Shown piece after piece: positions 18,605 to 27,445 of a stretch of DNA of 64,000 nt. The notes beneath the pieces were generated by a model, which saw nothing but the letters and a program-made list of their open reading frames with translations, made no database searches and had not been told where the DNA came from. Position 1 is the first letter of the stretch. Each line of letters starts with the position of its first letter. Both the position numbers and the translations under genes were made by a program. This stretch comes from Lentimicrobiaceae bacterium (lineage in GTDB: Bacteria > Bacteroidota > Bacteroidia > Bacteroidales > JAGONC01): assembly GCA_017993235.1 (NCBI GenBank), contig JAGONC010000015.1:1-64000 (forward strand). The letters run 5' to 3'.

Positions 18605-19750
18605 ATGAAAAAGATAAATTATGGTAAGCTCCTTCCCGTCCTTCTTGCATACATAGTGATGGGATTTGTGGATATTGTGGGAGTTGCCACAGGCTATGCC
18701 AAGAATGACTTTCACCTGAGCGACGGTGTGGCACAACTCATACCCAGCCTGGCATTCATCTGGTTTTTGGTTTTCGCGACACCAACTGGCATTCTCCAGG
18801 ATAAATACGGCAAAAGATTCATGCTGAACATCGGGATGGTGCTCACAGGGATTGGAATGGTCATTCCCCTGATCACCTATTCCTTTACTTCACTGCTGAT
18901 CGGTATCATCTTTCTGGGGATAGGCAACACGATCGTACAGGTCTCGGCCAATCCGTTGCTGATGGATGTCGTCCCCCGCGAGAAGTTTTCCAGCTTCATG
19001 AGCCTGTCGCAGTTCATCAAGGCGATATGCTCACTGCTGGGACCGATCATTACCACGGCAGTGGCCGTGAAATTTGGCAACTGGAAGATCGTCTTCATGG
19101 TGTACGCCATCACATCGTTCATTGCGGTTGCCTGGCTCTACTTTACACGGATCCAGGAGCTGAAGCCCGAGCGGGCCCCGGCGACCTTTAAATCCTGTTT
19201 CGGCCTGCTCAACCGAAGGTTCATCGTCCTGATGGTTCTGGCCATCCTGTTCATTGTGGGAGCGGATGTGGGTATGAATTCGAACATTGCCAATTACCTG
19301 AGCCGAAGGTTTGATCTGTCGCTCGAACAGGCTTCCCTGGGCATCAGCCTGTATTTTTTTGCATTGATGACCGGAAGGTTCCTGGGTGCGGTCGGACTCA
19401 GCTTCGTACCCTCCCGGAAATTTTTACTGGGTACCGCCGTCCTGGCGGTGATTGGTGCAGGGCTGATGATCCTGGCACCGACCGTGCTGATGGCCCGTAT
19501 CGGCATCTTTGTGACGGGACTGGGTTCAGGTAACCTGTTCCCGCTGATTTTTTCGGTGGCAGTGGATAAAATGCCGGAACGGGCCAATGAGATTTCAGGG
19601 CTGATGATCATGGCTGTATCGGGAGGCGCATTGATCCCACCCCTTATGGGAGTTGTCAGCGACAGCCTGGGTGTTATTGCCAGCCTGTTCCTGATCGTGT
19701 TCTGTCTGGTTTATGTTCTTTTGGTCGCACTTTATGCTCAAAGAAAATAA
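18605..19750 (+). CDS. MFS transporter, sugar-type
   Basis: A 381-residue protein with about twelve membrane helices. The start ATG at 18605 gives MKKINYGKLLPVLLAYIVMG; an upstream TTG lies within a repeat and is unlikely. The loop 2-3 MFS signature appears as GILQDKYGKRFMLNIG, and the first helix resembles the fucose/hexose-proton symporter group (FVDIVGVATGYAKNDFHLS). Bacteroidota commonly encode such FucP/GluP-like carriers. The substrate cannot be assigned. The acetyltransferase ATG begins directly after its stop codon, so the two are co-transcribed. Confidence 0.85.
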   Translation: MKKINYGKLLPVLLAYIVMGFVDIVGVATGYAKNDFHLSDGVAQLIPSLAFIWFLVFATPTGILQDKYGKRFMLNIGMVLTGIGMVIPLITYSFTSLLIGIIFLGIGNTIVQVSANPLLMDVVPREKFSSFMSLSQFIKAICSLLGPIITTAVAVKFGNWKIVFMVYAITSFIAVAWLYFTRIQELKPERAPATFKSCFGLLNRRFIVLMVLAILFIVGADVGMNSNIANYLSRRFDLSLEQASLGISLYFFALMTGRFLGAVGLSFVPSRKFLLGTAVLAVIGAGLMILAPTVLMARIGIFVTGLGSGNLFPLIFSVAVDKMPERANEISGLMIMAVSGGALIPPLMGVVSDSLGVIASLFLIVFCLVYVLLVALYAQRK

Positions 19751-20287
19751 ATGACACGGCTTACGAAAGGGGGAATCACCCTGCGCAACTGGAGGGATTC
19801 AGATGTCCATAAACTCCCTGCCATTGCCAGCTGTAAGGAGATTGCCGACAACCTCAGGGATGGTTTTCCCTATCCGTACACGGAAAAAGATGCGGAACAC
19901 TGGCTCCGGTGCACAAAGAAATTCAGACGACGACCCACCCGGTACTTTGCCATTGAATATCAAGGAATGCTTGCAGGCAGCATCGGTCTGGTATTAAAAG
20001 ACAATATCTACCGGAAAAATGCCGAGATCGGTTATTACATTGCTAAAGAGTTCTGGGGACATGGGATTGCCACGACAGCCATCCGGATGATCGTCGATTA
20101 CATTTTTCAGAATTTCGACATTGAGCGCATCTATGCAGAGCCTTATGCTTACAATGCAGCATCGCGAAGGGTGCTGGAAAAAAATGGATTTACCTGCGAA
20201 GCGATCCTGAAAAAATACGTCATCAAAAACAATGTCCTGCTCGACAGCTGTATCTATTCCCGATTACGCGACAAGGAATGGGCATAA
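19751..20287 (+). CDS. GNAT N-acetyltransferase, RimJ/RimL type
   Basis: A 178-residue acetyltransferase. It has the RimJ/RimL pattern: an N-terminal TLRNWRDSDVHKL segment, then AEIGYYIAKEFWGHGIATTAI, which is motif A for acetyl-CoA binding (Q/RxxGxG/A appears as GHGIAT), and IYAEPYAYNAASRRVLEKNGF, the conserved motif B. Such enzymes acetylate protein N-termini or small amines. The ATG abuts the upstream MFS stop codon with no gap. Confidence 0.88.
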   Translation: MTRLTKGGITLRNWRDSDVHKLPAIASCKEIADNLRDGFPYPYTEKDAEHWLRCTKKFRRRPTRYFAIEYQGMLAGSIGLVLKDNIYRKNAEIGYYIAKEFWGHGIATTAIRMIVDYIFQNFDIERIYAEPYAYNAASRRVLEKNGFTCEAILKKYVIKNNVLLDSCIYSRLRDKEWA

Positions 20288-20292
20288 ATTAC

Positions 20293-20378
20293 AGTAGGCA
20301 GTAGGCAGTTTGGCAGTTGGCGGTTGGCGTAAATGACTATGAATGACTATGAATGACTACGAATGACTACGAATAACC
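20293..20378 (+). repeat. Two short-unit tandem repeats (AGTAGGC-like and GAATGACTAY)
   Basis: The intergenic space first carries AGTAGGCAGT / GGCAGTTGGC-type units, then four copies of the ten-base unit GAATGACTAY (about 20331-20376). It lies between convergent genes. The units are contiguous, without spacers, so this is not a CRISPR array. Confidence 0.8.
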
Positions 20379-20390
20379 ATTTCTACCCTC

Positions 20391-21071
20391 TTAATCCCTC
20401 CTCCCCATATAGATCATCAGATAGTAGAGAAGGGAAGCAATGGAGCCGAGTGCAGCGACGAGGTAGGTGCGTGCCGCCCAATTGAGGGAATCTTTTGCAC
20501 CTTCAAACTCCTGGGAAGTGACCACGTTGCGGGTCTGCATCCAGGCCAGCGCTCTTTTACTGGCATTATACTCCACCGGCAAGGTTACAATCGAAAAGAG
20601 GGTCACGACAGCAAAAAGCAGTATCCCGATCAACAGAAGACTGGGAAAGGAATTGATCAGGATGATTCCTCCCAGAATGATCCATTGAACGATCTGGCTG
20701 CTGAAACTGACTACGGGTACCATTTTTGAACGCATGGTCAACCAGCGGTAAGCAGTTGCGTGCTGAAGTGCGTGCCCGGTTTCATGTGCTGCGACTGCTG
20801 CAGCAGCGGCACTGCGCTGACTGTAAACCGACTCGCTCAAATTGATGGTCTTATTCGTTGGATTGTAATGATCTGACAAATGTCCTCTCACAGAGGTCAC
20901 CTGAACATCAGTAATCCCATTGTCTGCAAGCATTTTTTCAGCGATCTCCCTGCCCGACATCCCGTTTCGCAACGGAATCCTTGAATACTTTTTGAATTTG
21001 GCCTGAAGTACCTGCCCAACAATCAATCCGACAACGGCAAAAATTGCCCCGATGATATATGCACCAATCAT
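20391..21071 (-). CDS. Neutral zinc metallopeptidase, YugP family
   Basis: A 226-residue membrane protein. It has an N-terminal helix (IGAYIIGAIFAVVGLIVGQ), a soluble part with the zinc motif HETGHALQHA near residue 117, and two or three C-terminal helices (IVQWIILGGIILINSF, LLLIGILLFAVVTLFSIV). This is the pattern of the YugP/DUF2268-like zinc metallopeptidases. The substrate is unknown. It is divergent from the HerA-like gene. Confidence 0.85.
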   Translation of the reverse strand: MIGAYIIGAIFAVVGLIVGQVLQAKFKKYSRIPLRNGMSGREIAEKMLADNGITDVQVTSVRGHLSDHYNPTNKTINLSESVYSQRSAAAAAVAAHETGHALQHATAYRWLTMRSKMVPVVSFSSQIVQWIILGGIILINSFPSLLLIGILLFAVVTLFSIVTLPVEYNASKRALAWMQTRNVVTSQEFEGAKDSLNWAARTYLVAALGSIASLLYYLMIYMGRRD

Positions 21072-21197
21072 AGCTTTACTGTTTTAAATGAATGAACGTT
21101 GGCCTTGCAAATTCCGCACCATTTGAACTTTACTATGGGTAAAGTGCACGTTTTGCGAATGCATGTCATAAATTACTGACAAAATAACAACATTTAT

Positions 21198-21205
21198 TAC
21201 TTTTG
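21198..21205 (+). promoter_or_regulatory. -7 box of the HerA-like gene
   Basis: TACTTTTG is an exact fit to TANNTTTG and lies about 60 bases before the ATG at 21267. The sequence 19 bases upstream (ACTG) only half matches the -33 TTTG. Confidence 0.5.
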
Positions 21206-21266
21206 TAGAAATTTGAATTCATCAGTTATCCAGAATAAATCCTATTTTCTACGAAACTTTGTCATC

Positions 21267-22817
21267 ATGGGACAGAAAGAGAAATTTACCAGCGACATTC
21301 AGGCAGGATACACCTTTAAAAAAGATTACTTTGTGCTGGGAGGTGCCATGTTCAACCGTGAACCCATTGAGGGGCTTCAGATTAAAATTCCTCTGAAGAC
21401 GGTTACCCGGCATGGATTGATTTCCGGAGCAACGGGGACCGGCAAGACGAAAACGCTACAGGTGATCGCCGAGCAGCTTTCACTCAAGGGGATCCCTGTG
21501 GTACTGATGGATATCAAGGGAGACCTGAGCGGACTGGCTCAACCCGGGCAGATCAACGATCATGTGATCTGGCGGCAGAAAATGGTGGGAGAGCCCTACG
21601 AACCCATGCCTATGCCCGTTGAGCTGATGTCCATCTCAGGCGAACATGGCGTCAGGTTGCGATCCACCGTTTCGGAATTCGGACCAGTACTATTCTCGAA
21701 AATTCTTGGACTGAATGACACCCAGTCGAGTGTGGTTTCCATGATCTTCAAATATTGCGACGATCAGAAACTGCCGCTCATTGACCTGAAGGATTTCCGC
21801 AAAATGCTCCAGTTTGTCAGCAATGAAGGCAAGGATGAACTTGAGAAGGAATATGGTACGGTTTCCGGGACGACCGTATCCACGATCATCCGTAAGATCA
21901 TTGAGATCGAGGAACAGGAAGCCGACCGCTTCTTCGGGGAGCCCAGTTTTGATCCGGAAGACCTGTTGCTCACAGATAAGGACGGGCGCGGTGTGATATC
22001 CATCATCCGTCTGAACGACATTCAGGATAAACCCAAGCTTTTTTCAACCTTTATGCTTTGCCTGTTGGCAGAAGTCTACAATACCTTTCCTGAACTGGGA
22101 GATGTCGACAGGCCCAAGCTTGTGCTGTTCATTGATGAGGCTCACCTGATCTTCAAGGAAGCCACAAGCGCACTGCTCGACCAGCTGGATGCGATCATCA
22201 AGCTGATCCGATCCAAAGGCGTTGGGGTATTCTTCTGCACACAGAACCCCAATGATGTACCCGATTCGGTTCTTGCACAGCTTGGATTGAAGGTACAGCA
22301 TGCGTTAAGAGCCTTCACCGCGAAGGACCGCCAGATGATCAAACGCGTGGCCGAGAATTTTCCCATTTCGGAATACTATGAAACAGAGGATCTGCTGACC
22401 TCGCTGGGTACCGGAGAAGCTCTGGTAACGGTACTCAATGAAAAAGGGATTCCAACTCCCCTTACGGCTACCCTGCTCCGCTCACCTCTCTCGCGTATGG
22501 ACATCCTCTCCCAGGATGAGATCGATGGACTGGTCGGAGATTCACAATTGGTCAGGAAATACAATCAGGACTTTGACCGCCAGAGTGCCTACGAAATCAT
22601 TACCCAGAAACTGGAGCGAGCGTCGGATCTTGAGTACCAGCAAGCAAAAGAGGCCGAATATGAGAAAGCGCGAAAAAGCCTGAAACGACAGAAAGAATCA
22701 CCCTCGGTCGTGGAAAAGATCAGTAAAAATACAATGGTCCGCCAGCTGGGCAGGACCGTGGCGAGAGAAATTACCAGGGGGATACTGGGATCCCTGGGTA
22801 TAAAACTGCGGAGATAA
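21267..22817 (+). CDS. HerA-like (DUF853) ATPase
   Basis: A 516-residue protein starting at ATG 21267 (MGQKEKFTSDIQAGYTF); an upstream TTG at 21213 is less likely. Walker A is GATGTGKTKTLQ near residue 59 and Walker B is LVLFIDEAHLIFKEA near 290. Downstream are an FCTQNPNDVPD sensor segment and a basic, helical C-terminus. This is the DUF853 branch of the HerA-FtsK family. Archaeal HerA pairs with NurA in end resection, but the bacterial DUF853 proteins have no settled function. No nuclease partner of NurA type lies nearby; the EEP protein downstream is a different family. Confidence 0.85.
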   Translation: MGQKEKFTSDIQAGYTFKKDYFVLGGAMFNREPIEGLQIKIPLKTVTRHGLISGATGTGKTKTLQVIAEQLSLKGIPVVLMDIKGDLSGLAQPGQINDHVIWRQKMVGEPYEPMPMPVELMSISGEHGVRLRSTVSEFGPVLFSKILGLNDTQSSVVSMIFKYCDDQKLPLIDLKDFRKMLQFVSNEGKDELEKEYGTVSGTTVSTIIRKIIEIEEQEADRFFGEPSFDPEDLLLTDKDGRGVISIIRLNDIQDKPKLFSTFMLCLLAEVYNTFPELGDVDRPKLVLFIDEAHLIFKEATSALLDQLDAIIKLIRSKGVGVFFCTQNPNDVPDSVLAQLGLKVQHALRAFTAKDRQMIKRVAENFPISEYYETEDLLTSLGTGEALVTVLNEKGIPTPLTATLLRSPLSRMDILSQDEIDGLVGDSQLVRKYNQDFDRQSAYEIITQKLERASDLEYQQAKEAEYEKARKSLKRQKESPSVVEKISKNTMVRQLGRTVAREITRGILGSLGIKLRR

Positions 22818-22865
22818 GTCCAGCCGGTCAGAGGTCCATTTTTTGACCCATGCGAGACAGGGATC

Positions 22866-23837
22866 ATGAATAAAAATTCATCCATAAACACGAACCATAT
22901 TCTCTTTTATAATGTTGAGAATCTGTTCGATACAAAGGATGATCCGAAAACTCTTGACAATGAGTATCTTCCTTCCTCGGCGAAAAAGTGGGATAAAACA
23001 CGCTATTCCACAAAGATCAATCATATCGCCAAAGTCATCAGTTCGGCCTGTGGTGATTTTCCTGTGATTGTTGGCCTGACGGAGATCGAAAACGATACCG
23101 TCCTGACCGACCTGATCACGGCGAACCGTCTGAAACCGGGTAACTATGGATTTATCCATTATGACTCAAAGGACGAGCGGGGAATGGATGTTGCCATGCT
23201 CTACCGGAAGGATTACTTTACGCCCCTGTTTTCACAGCCCATTTCATTGACGTTTCCCTTTGACAGGGATGACACCACCCGGGATGTGCTTTACGTGAAG
23301 GGTGTTTTTCAGGGAAGGGATACGGTTCACCTGTTCGTGAATCACTGGCCATCCAGGAGGGAAGGTGTGATGGCATCGGAACCCAGGAGGGTTCATGCTG
23401 CCAGAACCGTCAGGCAGTTCATCAACGGAATTTTTTTCGAGGATCCTGAGGCCAGGATCCTCATCATGGGTGATTTTAATGACCCACCCGAAAGTTATAG
23501 CCTCAAAAAAATCCTGTTGGCTGTGCCCACAGGCAAGGCCGGTAACCTCTATAACCTTGCTTTTCCGATGTTTCGTAAACGCTCGGGAACCATTAACCAC
23601 CGGGGCAGGTGGCTGCTTTTTGACCAGATCATCGTCAGTCGCTCAATCCTCGACCCTGATTCCAGCATCCATATCCCACCGGGCAGTTTCCGGATCCTTG
23701 ATGCGCCCTGGCTCATGTTTAACCATCCGAAATTTCACGAAAAGATGCCAAACAAGACCTATTCGGGGGATGAGTATCATGGGGGGTACTCGGATCATCT
23801 GCCGGTATATGTGACGATAGTGCTTGGGGGGAGCTAA
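22866..23837 (+). CDS. Endonuclease/exonuclease/phosphatase family protein
   Basis: A 323-residue EEP-fold hydrolase. It opens with ILFYNVENLFDTKDDP, where N and E are metal and phosphate ligands. It continues with VGLTEIEN, DERGMDVAMLYRKDYF, VNHWPSRREG (catalytic H), LIMGDFNDPPESY (D-x-N) and SDHLPVYVT (D-H pair). The catalytic set is complete. There is no signal peptide. Bacteroidota have several such proteins, thought to be nucleases or phosphodiesterases; the substrate is unknown. Confidence 0.85.
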   Translation: MNKNSSINTNHILFYNVENLFDTKDDPKTLDNEYLPSSAKKWDKTRYSTKINHIAKVISSACGDFPVIVGLTEIENDTVLTDLITANRLKPGNYGFIHYDSKDERGMDVAMLYRKDYFTPLFSQPISLTFPFDRDDTTRDVLYVKGVFQGRDTVHLFVNHWPSRREGVMASEPRRVHAARTVRQFINGIFFEDPEARILIMGDFNDPPESYSLKKILLAVPTGKAGNLYNLAFPMFRKRSGTINHRGRWLLFDQIIVSRSILDPDSSIHIPPGSFRILDAPWLMFNHPKFHEKMPNKTYSGDEYHGGYSDHLPVYVTIVLGGS

Positions 23838-23893
23838 AAATTCCAAATCCCATGATTCAAATTCCAAATAAATTCCAAAATACAAATTCCAAC
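23836..23893 (+). repeat. AAATTCCAAAT-type repeat
   Basis: Five or six imperfect units based on AAATTCCAAA follow directly on the stop codon of the EEP gene. The reverse complement of this family recurs at 53871-53957. Confidence 0.75.
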
Positions 23894-23951
23894 ACCACCA
23901 TCCCTGCCTCCCGCCAATCCGGACCAATATCATTTCATATCAGAAAATTTA

Positions 23952-23959
23952 TAACTTTG
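23952..23959 (+). promoter_or_regulatory. -7 box of the thioferritin-like gene
   Basis: TAACTTTG fits TANNTTTG and lies 34 bases upstream of the ATG at 23994. No spaced -33 TTTG is seen. Confidence 0.45.
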
Positions 23960-23993
23960 CCTCAATAAAAACGCATAAACAAATTGAATCTTT

Positions 23994-24506
23994 ATGGGAA
24001 AACATGGTATTAAGATCCTTGAGCTTGATGTGGATAAGCTCCTTGAAATGCTCAATGCAGCATTAAGTGAAGAATGGCTGGCGTATTATCAGTACTGGAT
24101 CGGTGCACGCGTCATGGAAGGTCCCATGAGAAGCGAGGTGGAGCCCGAGTTGCTCCTTCATGCCGACCAGGAACTGAATCATGCCGTGATGGTTGTAAGC
24201 AGGATCATTCAACTGGGTGGCACACCGGTCTTAAATCCAGCGGAATGGACACTGCTGAGCCGTTGTGGATACGAAGCACCTACCGATCCCTACATTGAGG
24301 AGATCCTGAAGCAGAACCTGACCGGCGAACGCTGTGCCATAAAAAGGTACAAGGAGATTGCTGATTTTACGGCAGGAAAAGATCACGCCACACACCAGAT
24401 TGCCACTACCATTCTTGCGGAAGAGCTTGAACATGAACAGGATATTGAGGATTGGCTGACTGACCTGGAGCGAATGAAGCAAGATCTTCTCAAAATCAGG
24501 CTATAA
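23994..24506 (+). CDS. Ferritin-like protein, DPSL/thioferritin type
   Basis: A 170-residue four-helix-bundle protein. Ferroxidase-type ligands are visible in order: EE at ALSEEWLAYYQYW, E and H at HADQELNHAVM, E at LTGERCAIKRY, and E...E..H at LAEELEHEQDIEDW. Two cysteines lie close to this centre, in SRCGYEAPTD and GERCAIK. A cysteine pair by the di-iron site is the hallmark of the Dps-like thioferritins described in Sulfolobus and Bacteroides. Those proteins store iron and use peroxide in oxidative stress. The assignment to that group is by motif and length only. Confidence 0.75.
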   Translation: MGKHGIKILELDVDKLLEMLNAALSEEWLAYYQYWIGARVMEGPMRSEVEPELLLHADQELNHAVMVVSRIIQLGGTPVLNPAEWTLLSRCGYEAPTDPYIEEILKQNLTGERCAIKRYKEIADFTAGKDHATHQIATTILAEELEHEQDIEDWLTDLERMKQDLLKIRL

Positions 24507-24591
24507 CAGATTTTTCATGACCTATTTGTGAACAAAGGGCAGGTTGAACTGTTCATGTTACAGGAATATTTCCATAACATCATCCAGCACT

Positions 24592-26265
24592 ATGCTATTC
24601 GATCTTGAATTGGTATACGGGATTTATCGTGAGTTGCCCGCGAAGATTGAAAGGGTGCGAAGGATCTTTAATCGACCGCTGACCCTTACGGAAAAAATCC
24701 TCTACAGCCATTTATTCGACGCACCCCCACGGAAAGCTTACAGAAGGGGAGTCGATTACGTGAATTTTGCACCTGACCGAGTGGCTATGCAGGATGCAAC
24801 GGCCCAGATGGCTCTTTTACAGTTTCTGAATGCCGGTAAGAAAAAGACCGCCGTGCCCACTACGGTGCACTGTGATCACATGACACAGGCGCATGCCGGT
24901 GCACAGGCGGACCTTGATCTTGCTCTTCAACAGAATAAGGAGGTCTATGATTTTCTGCAGTCGGTGTCAGGTAAATATGGAATTGGGTACTGGAGACCCG
25001 GCGCTGGGATCATTCATCAGGTCATTCTTGAGAATTATGCTTTTCCGGGTGGTATGATGATCGGGACAGATTCCCATACGGTGAATGCAGGGGGGCTGGG
25101 CATGATCGCCATTGGAGTCGGGGGAGCCGATGCAGTGGATGTGATGGCCGGGATGGCATGGGAACTCAAAATGCCACGCCTGATCGGCGTGAAACTTACC
25201 GGTCGCCTGGGAGGCTGGACTGCCCCGAAGGATATCATTCTGAAAGTAGCAGGCATCCTGACGGTCAAAGGTGGAACAGGATGCATTCTCGAATATTTCG
25301 GTGAGGGTGCCGACAGCCTCTCGGCCACAGGAAAAGGAACCATCTGCAACATGGGAGCGGAGATCGGCGCCACCACCTCGGTGTTCGGTTACGACAATAA
25401 AATGGCTTCCTACCTCCGTATCACGGGAAGGAAAGCCATTACCGACCTTGCCGATCCTGTGAGGCATCATCTGCGCGCTGATCCTGAAGTTTATCAAAAT
25501 CCGGACGCCTATTACGATGAACTCATCGAAATTGACCTTTCCAACCTGGAACCCCATATCAACGGCCCTTATACGCCGGATGCAGCTTACCCCATTTCCG
25601 AATTCGGAAAGGTGGTCATTGAAAAAGGCTATCCCCTGACCGATACCCTGACAAACGACCGGGGTGAACCGGTGAAATTGGATGAGCCGGAAGGTACCGA
25701 AATTCCTCCGGCAGGTTTTGATGTGAAGAATGCGGGGTATGTCGCTCCTTCCCCGGATGATACAGATAACCTGATGATGGGCGCGGTGAATGATTTTAAC
25801 GAACAGACCAATCTGGTTAAAAACCAGCTTACCGGAAGCTACGACAAGGTGAGCCAGGTGGCCCGTCACTATAAGGCTAACCAGATCGAATCCATGATCG
25901 TGGGAGATGAGAATTACGGTGAAGGATCTTCACGCGAGCATGCCGCGATGGAACCCCGTCACCTGAATGTGCGGGCCGTCCTGGTGAAATCCTTCGCCCG
26001 CATCCACGATACCAACCTGAAAAAACAGGGTATGCTGGCGCTTACTTTCGCCGATAAAGGGGATTACGACAGGATCCGGGAAGATGATGTGATCGACCTG
26101 GTCGGATTGGCGGATTTTGCTCCCCAGAGACCATTGCTTATCCGCCTGCACCATGCAGATGGTACCCGGGAAGAATTTCCGGTCAATCATTCCTACAACC
26201 GGTTGCAGATCGATCGGTTTAAAGCAGGAAGCGCCCTTAACCTGATCAAGGAGAAACAAAAATGA
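24592..26265 (+). CDS. Aconitate hydratase with two internal in-frame deletions
   Basis: 557 residues, about 190 short of the usual ~750. The N-terminal domains are typical ([50 protein letters not shown]) up to [20 protein letters not shown]. At about 25632-25640 the sequence jumps from KGYPL to [14 protein letters not shown], missing the part that holds the cluster ligands (GSCTNSSYED and ACGPCIGQW). At about 25757-25768 it jumps again from APSPDD to [17 protein letters not shown], missing the KCTTDHISMAGP region. The C-terminal swivel domain with [16 protein letters not shown] is intact. The frame stays open, but the product cannot bind a [4Fe-4S] cluster and cannot be an active aconitase. 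It could be an assembly artefact, a pseudogene or a repurposed protein. Confidence 0.85.
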   Translation: MLFDLELVYGIYRELPAKIERVRRIFNRPLTLTEKILYSHLFDAPPRKAYRRGVDYVNFAPDRVAMQDATAQMALLQFLNAGKKKTAVPTTVHCDHMTQAHAGAQADLDLALQQNKEVYDFLQSVSGKYGIGYWRPGAGIIHQVILENYAFPGGMMIGTDSHTVNAGGLGMIAIGVGGADAVDVMAGMAWELKMPRLIGVKLTGRLGGWTAPKDIILKVAGILTVKGGTGCILEYFGEGADSLSATGKGTICNMGAEIGATTSVFGYDNKMASYLRITGRKAITDLADPVRHHLRADPEVYQNPDAYYDELIEIDLSNLEPHINGPYTPDAAYPISEFGKVVIEKGYPLTDTLTNDRGEPVKLDEPEGTEIPPAGFDVKNAGYVAPSPDDTDNLMMGAVNDFNEQTNLVKNQLTGSYDKVSQVARHYKANQIESMIVGDENYGEGSSREHAAMEPRHLNVRAVLVKSFARIHDTNLKKQGMLALTFADKGDYDRIREDDVIDLVGLADFAPQRPLLIRLHHADGTREEFPVNHSYNRLQIDRFKAGSALNLIKEKQK

Positions 26266-26373
26266 TTTCCTACACCGGCCTAAAATCATTTCATGTAAAA
26301 TATTCACTGAAGGATTGACGTTTGAAGTGTTAGTCCGGATGGACCGACTTGTTCGTTAACCAAAAAACAGCCT

Positions 26374-27438
26374 GTGAAAAATTACCTTCTCATTCCAACA
26401 GTATTCGTCGTTTTTATCTGCTGTTTTACCATAAAGACCAATGGACAGGTCGGTGGCGATAACACGTATGAGTTTCTCAACCTTACCAACTCGGCACGTA
26501 TCGCTTCCATAGGGGATAAATACCTGATTGCCAAGGATAATGATATTACACTGACGCTCAATAATCCTTCGGTGATCACTCCGGAGATGAATAATTTTCT
26601 TTCCCTGAGCTTTGTTGATTATTTCACCGATATCAATTATGGATTTGCAATGTACTCGCATACTTTCAATAAGATCGGGAGTTTTGTCGGAGCTATGCAA
26701 TTCATTGATTATGGTTCGTTTACCTATGCGGATGAAACAGGCCAGACTGCCGGGACATTTGGTGCCTCTGAATACGCACTGAACATTGGATGGGGACGGT
26801 CGCTCGATTCCTCTTTTTCTATCGGAGCGACCCTGAAAGGAATTTTTTCCTCTCTTGAAACCTATACTTCTTACGGGATTGCCGTGGATGTTGCCGGAAC
26901 CTATGCCCCTCCGCGAAGCAATTTTGCCGTTTCGCTCATTTTCCGGAATATCGGTACACAGATCCAATCCTATTATTCAGGACATCCTGAACCCTTACCC
27001 TTCGAAATCAATATTGGAATGTCGAAAAAGCTGAAGCATGTGCCTTTCCGTTATTTTATCAATTACAATCATATCGAGAAATGGGATCTTACTTACGTGG
27101 ATCCCAACGATCCCGGGATCATTGATCCGCTGACCGGAGAGGTGAAAAACCAGAAAGGAATTGCTGATTTCGCCGACAAGTTCATGCGCCATATCGTCGT
27201 TGGTGGAGAGGTCATGCCAGCAAAGTTCTTAAGCTTAAGGCTCGGATACAATTACCAGCGCCGCCAGGAACTGAAAGTCTACGAAAAACCAGCTACCGTT
27301 GGAATTTCCTATGGCCTGAGCCTTAAGATATCCAACTTTGAAATCAGCTATGCCCGTTCTGCCTACCATCTGACAGGCTCTCCGAATTTTTTCACGCTTA
27401 CGACCAACCTGGGTGGATTTCATAAGAGCAGCAAATAA
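26374..27438 (+). CDS. porQ: Type IX secretion system protein PorQ
   Basis: A 354-residue outer-membrane barrel-type protein with a GTG start. The signal peptide is about residues 1-25 (LIPTVFVVFICCFTIKTNG|Q). PorQ features include TYEFLNLTNSARIASIGDK, NNPSVITPEMNNFLSLSF, IGSFVGAMQFIDYGSF, YGIAVDVAGTYAPP and a C-terminal FEISYARSAYHLTGSPNFF. PorQ belongs to the PorV/FadL-like family and helps attach type IX secretion cargo at the surface. It precedes ispH, a pairing common in Bacteroidota, although the cmk gene often found between them is absent. Confidence 0.88.
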   Translation: MKNYLLIPTVFVVFICCFTIKTNGQVGGDNTYEFLNLTNSARIASIGDKYLIAKDNDITLTLNNPSVITPEMNNFLSLSFVDYFTDINYGFAMYSHTFNKIGSFVGAMQFIDYGSFTYADETGQTAGTFGASEYALNIGWGRSLDSSFSIGATLKGIFSSLETYTSYGIAVDVAGTYAPPRSNFAVSLIFRNIGTQIQSYYSGHPEPLPFEINIGMSKKLKHVPFRYFINYNHIEKWDLTYVDPNDPGIIDPLTGEVKNQKGIADFADKFMRHIVVGGEVMPAKFLSLRLGYNYQRRQELKVYEKPATVGISYGLSLKISNFEISYARSAYHLTGSPNFFTLTTNLGGFHKSSK

Positions 27439-27445
27439 TTGATTC

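Noticed and set aside
20331..20376. GAATGACTAY repeats as a possible CRISPR array
   Set aside because: The units are ten bases, contiguous and without spacers, and no cas gene is near.
24967..25869. Minus-strand ORF of 300 codons
   Set aside because: It is antisense to the aconitase gene, and codon bias explains its length.
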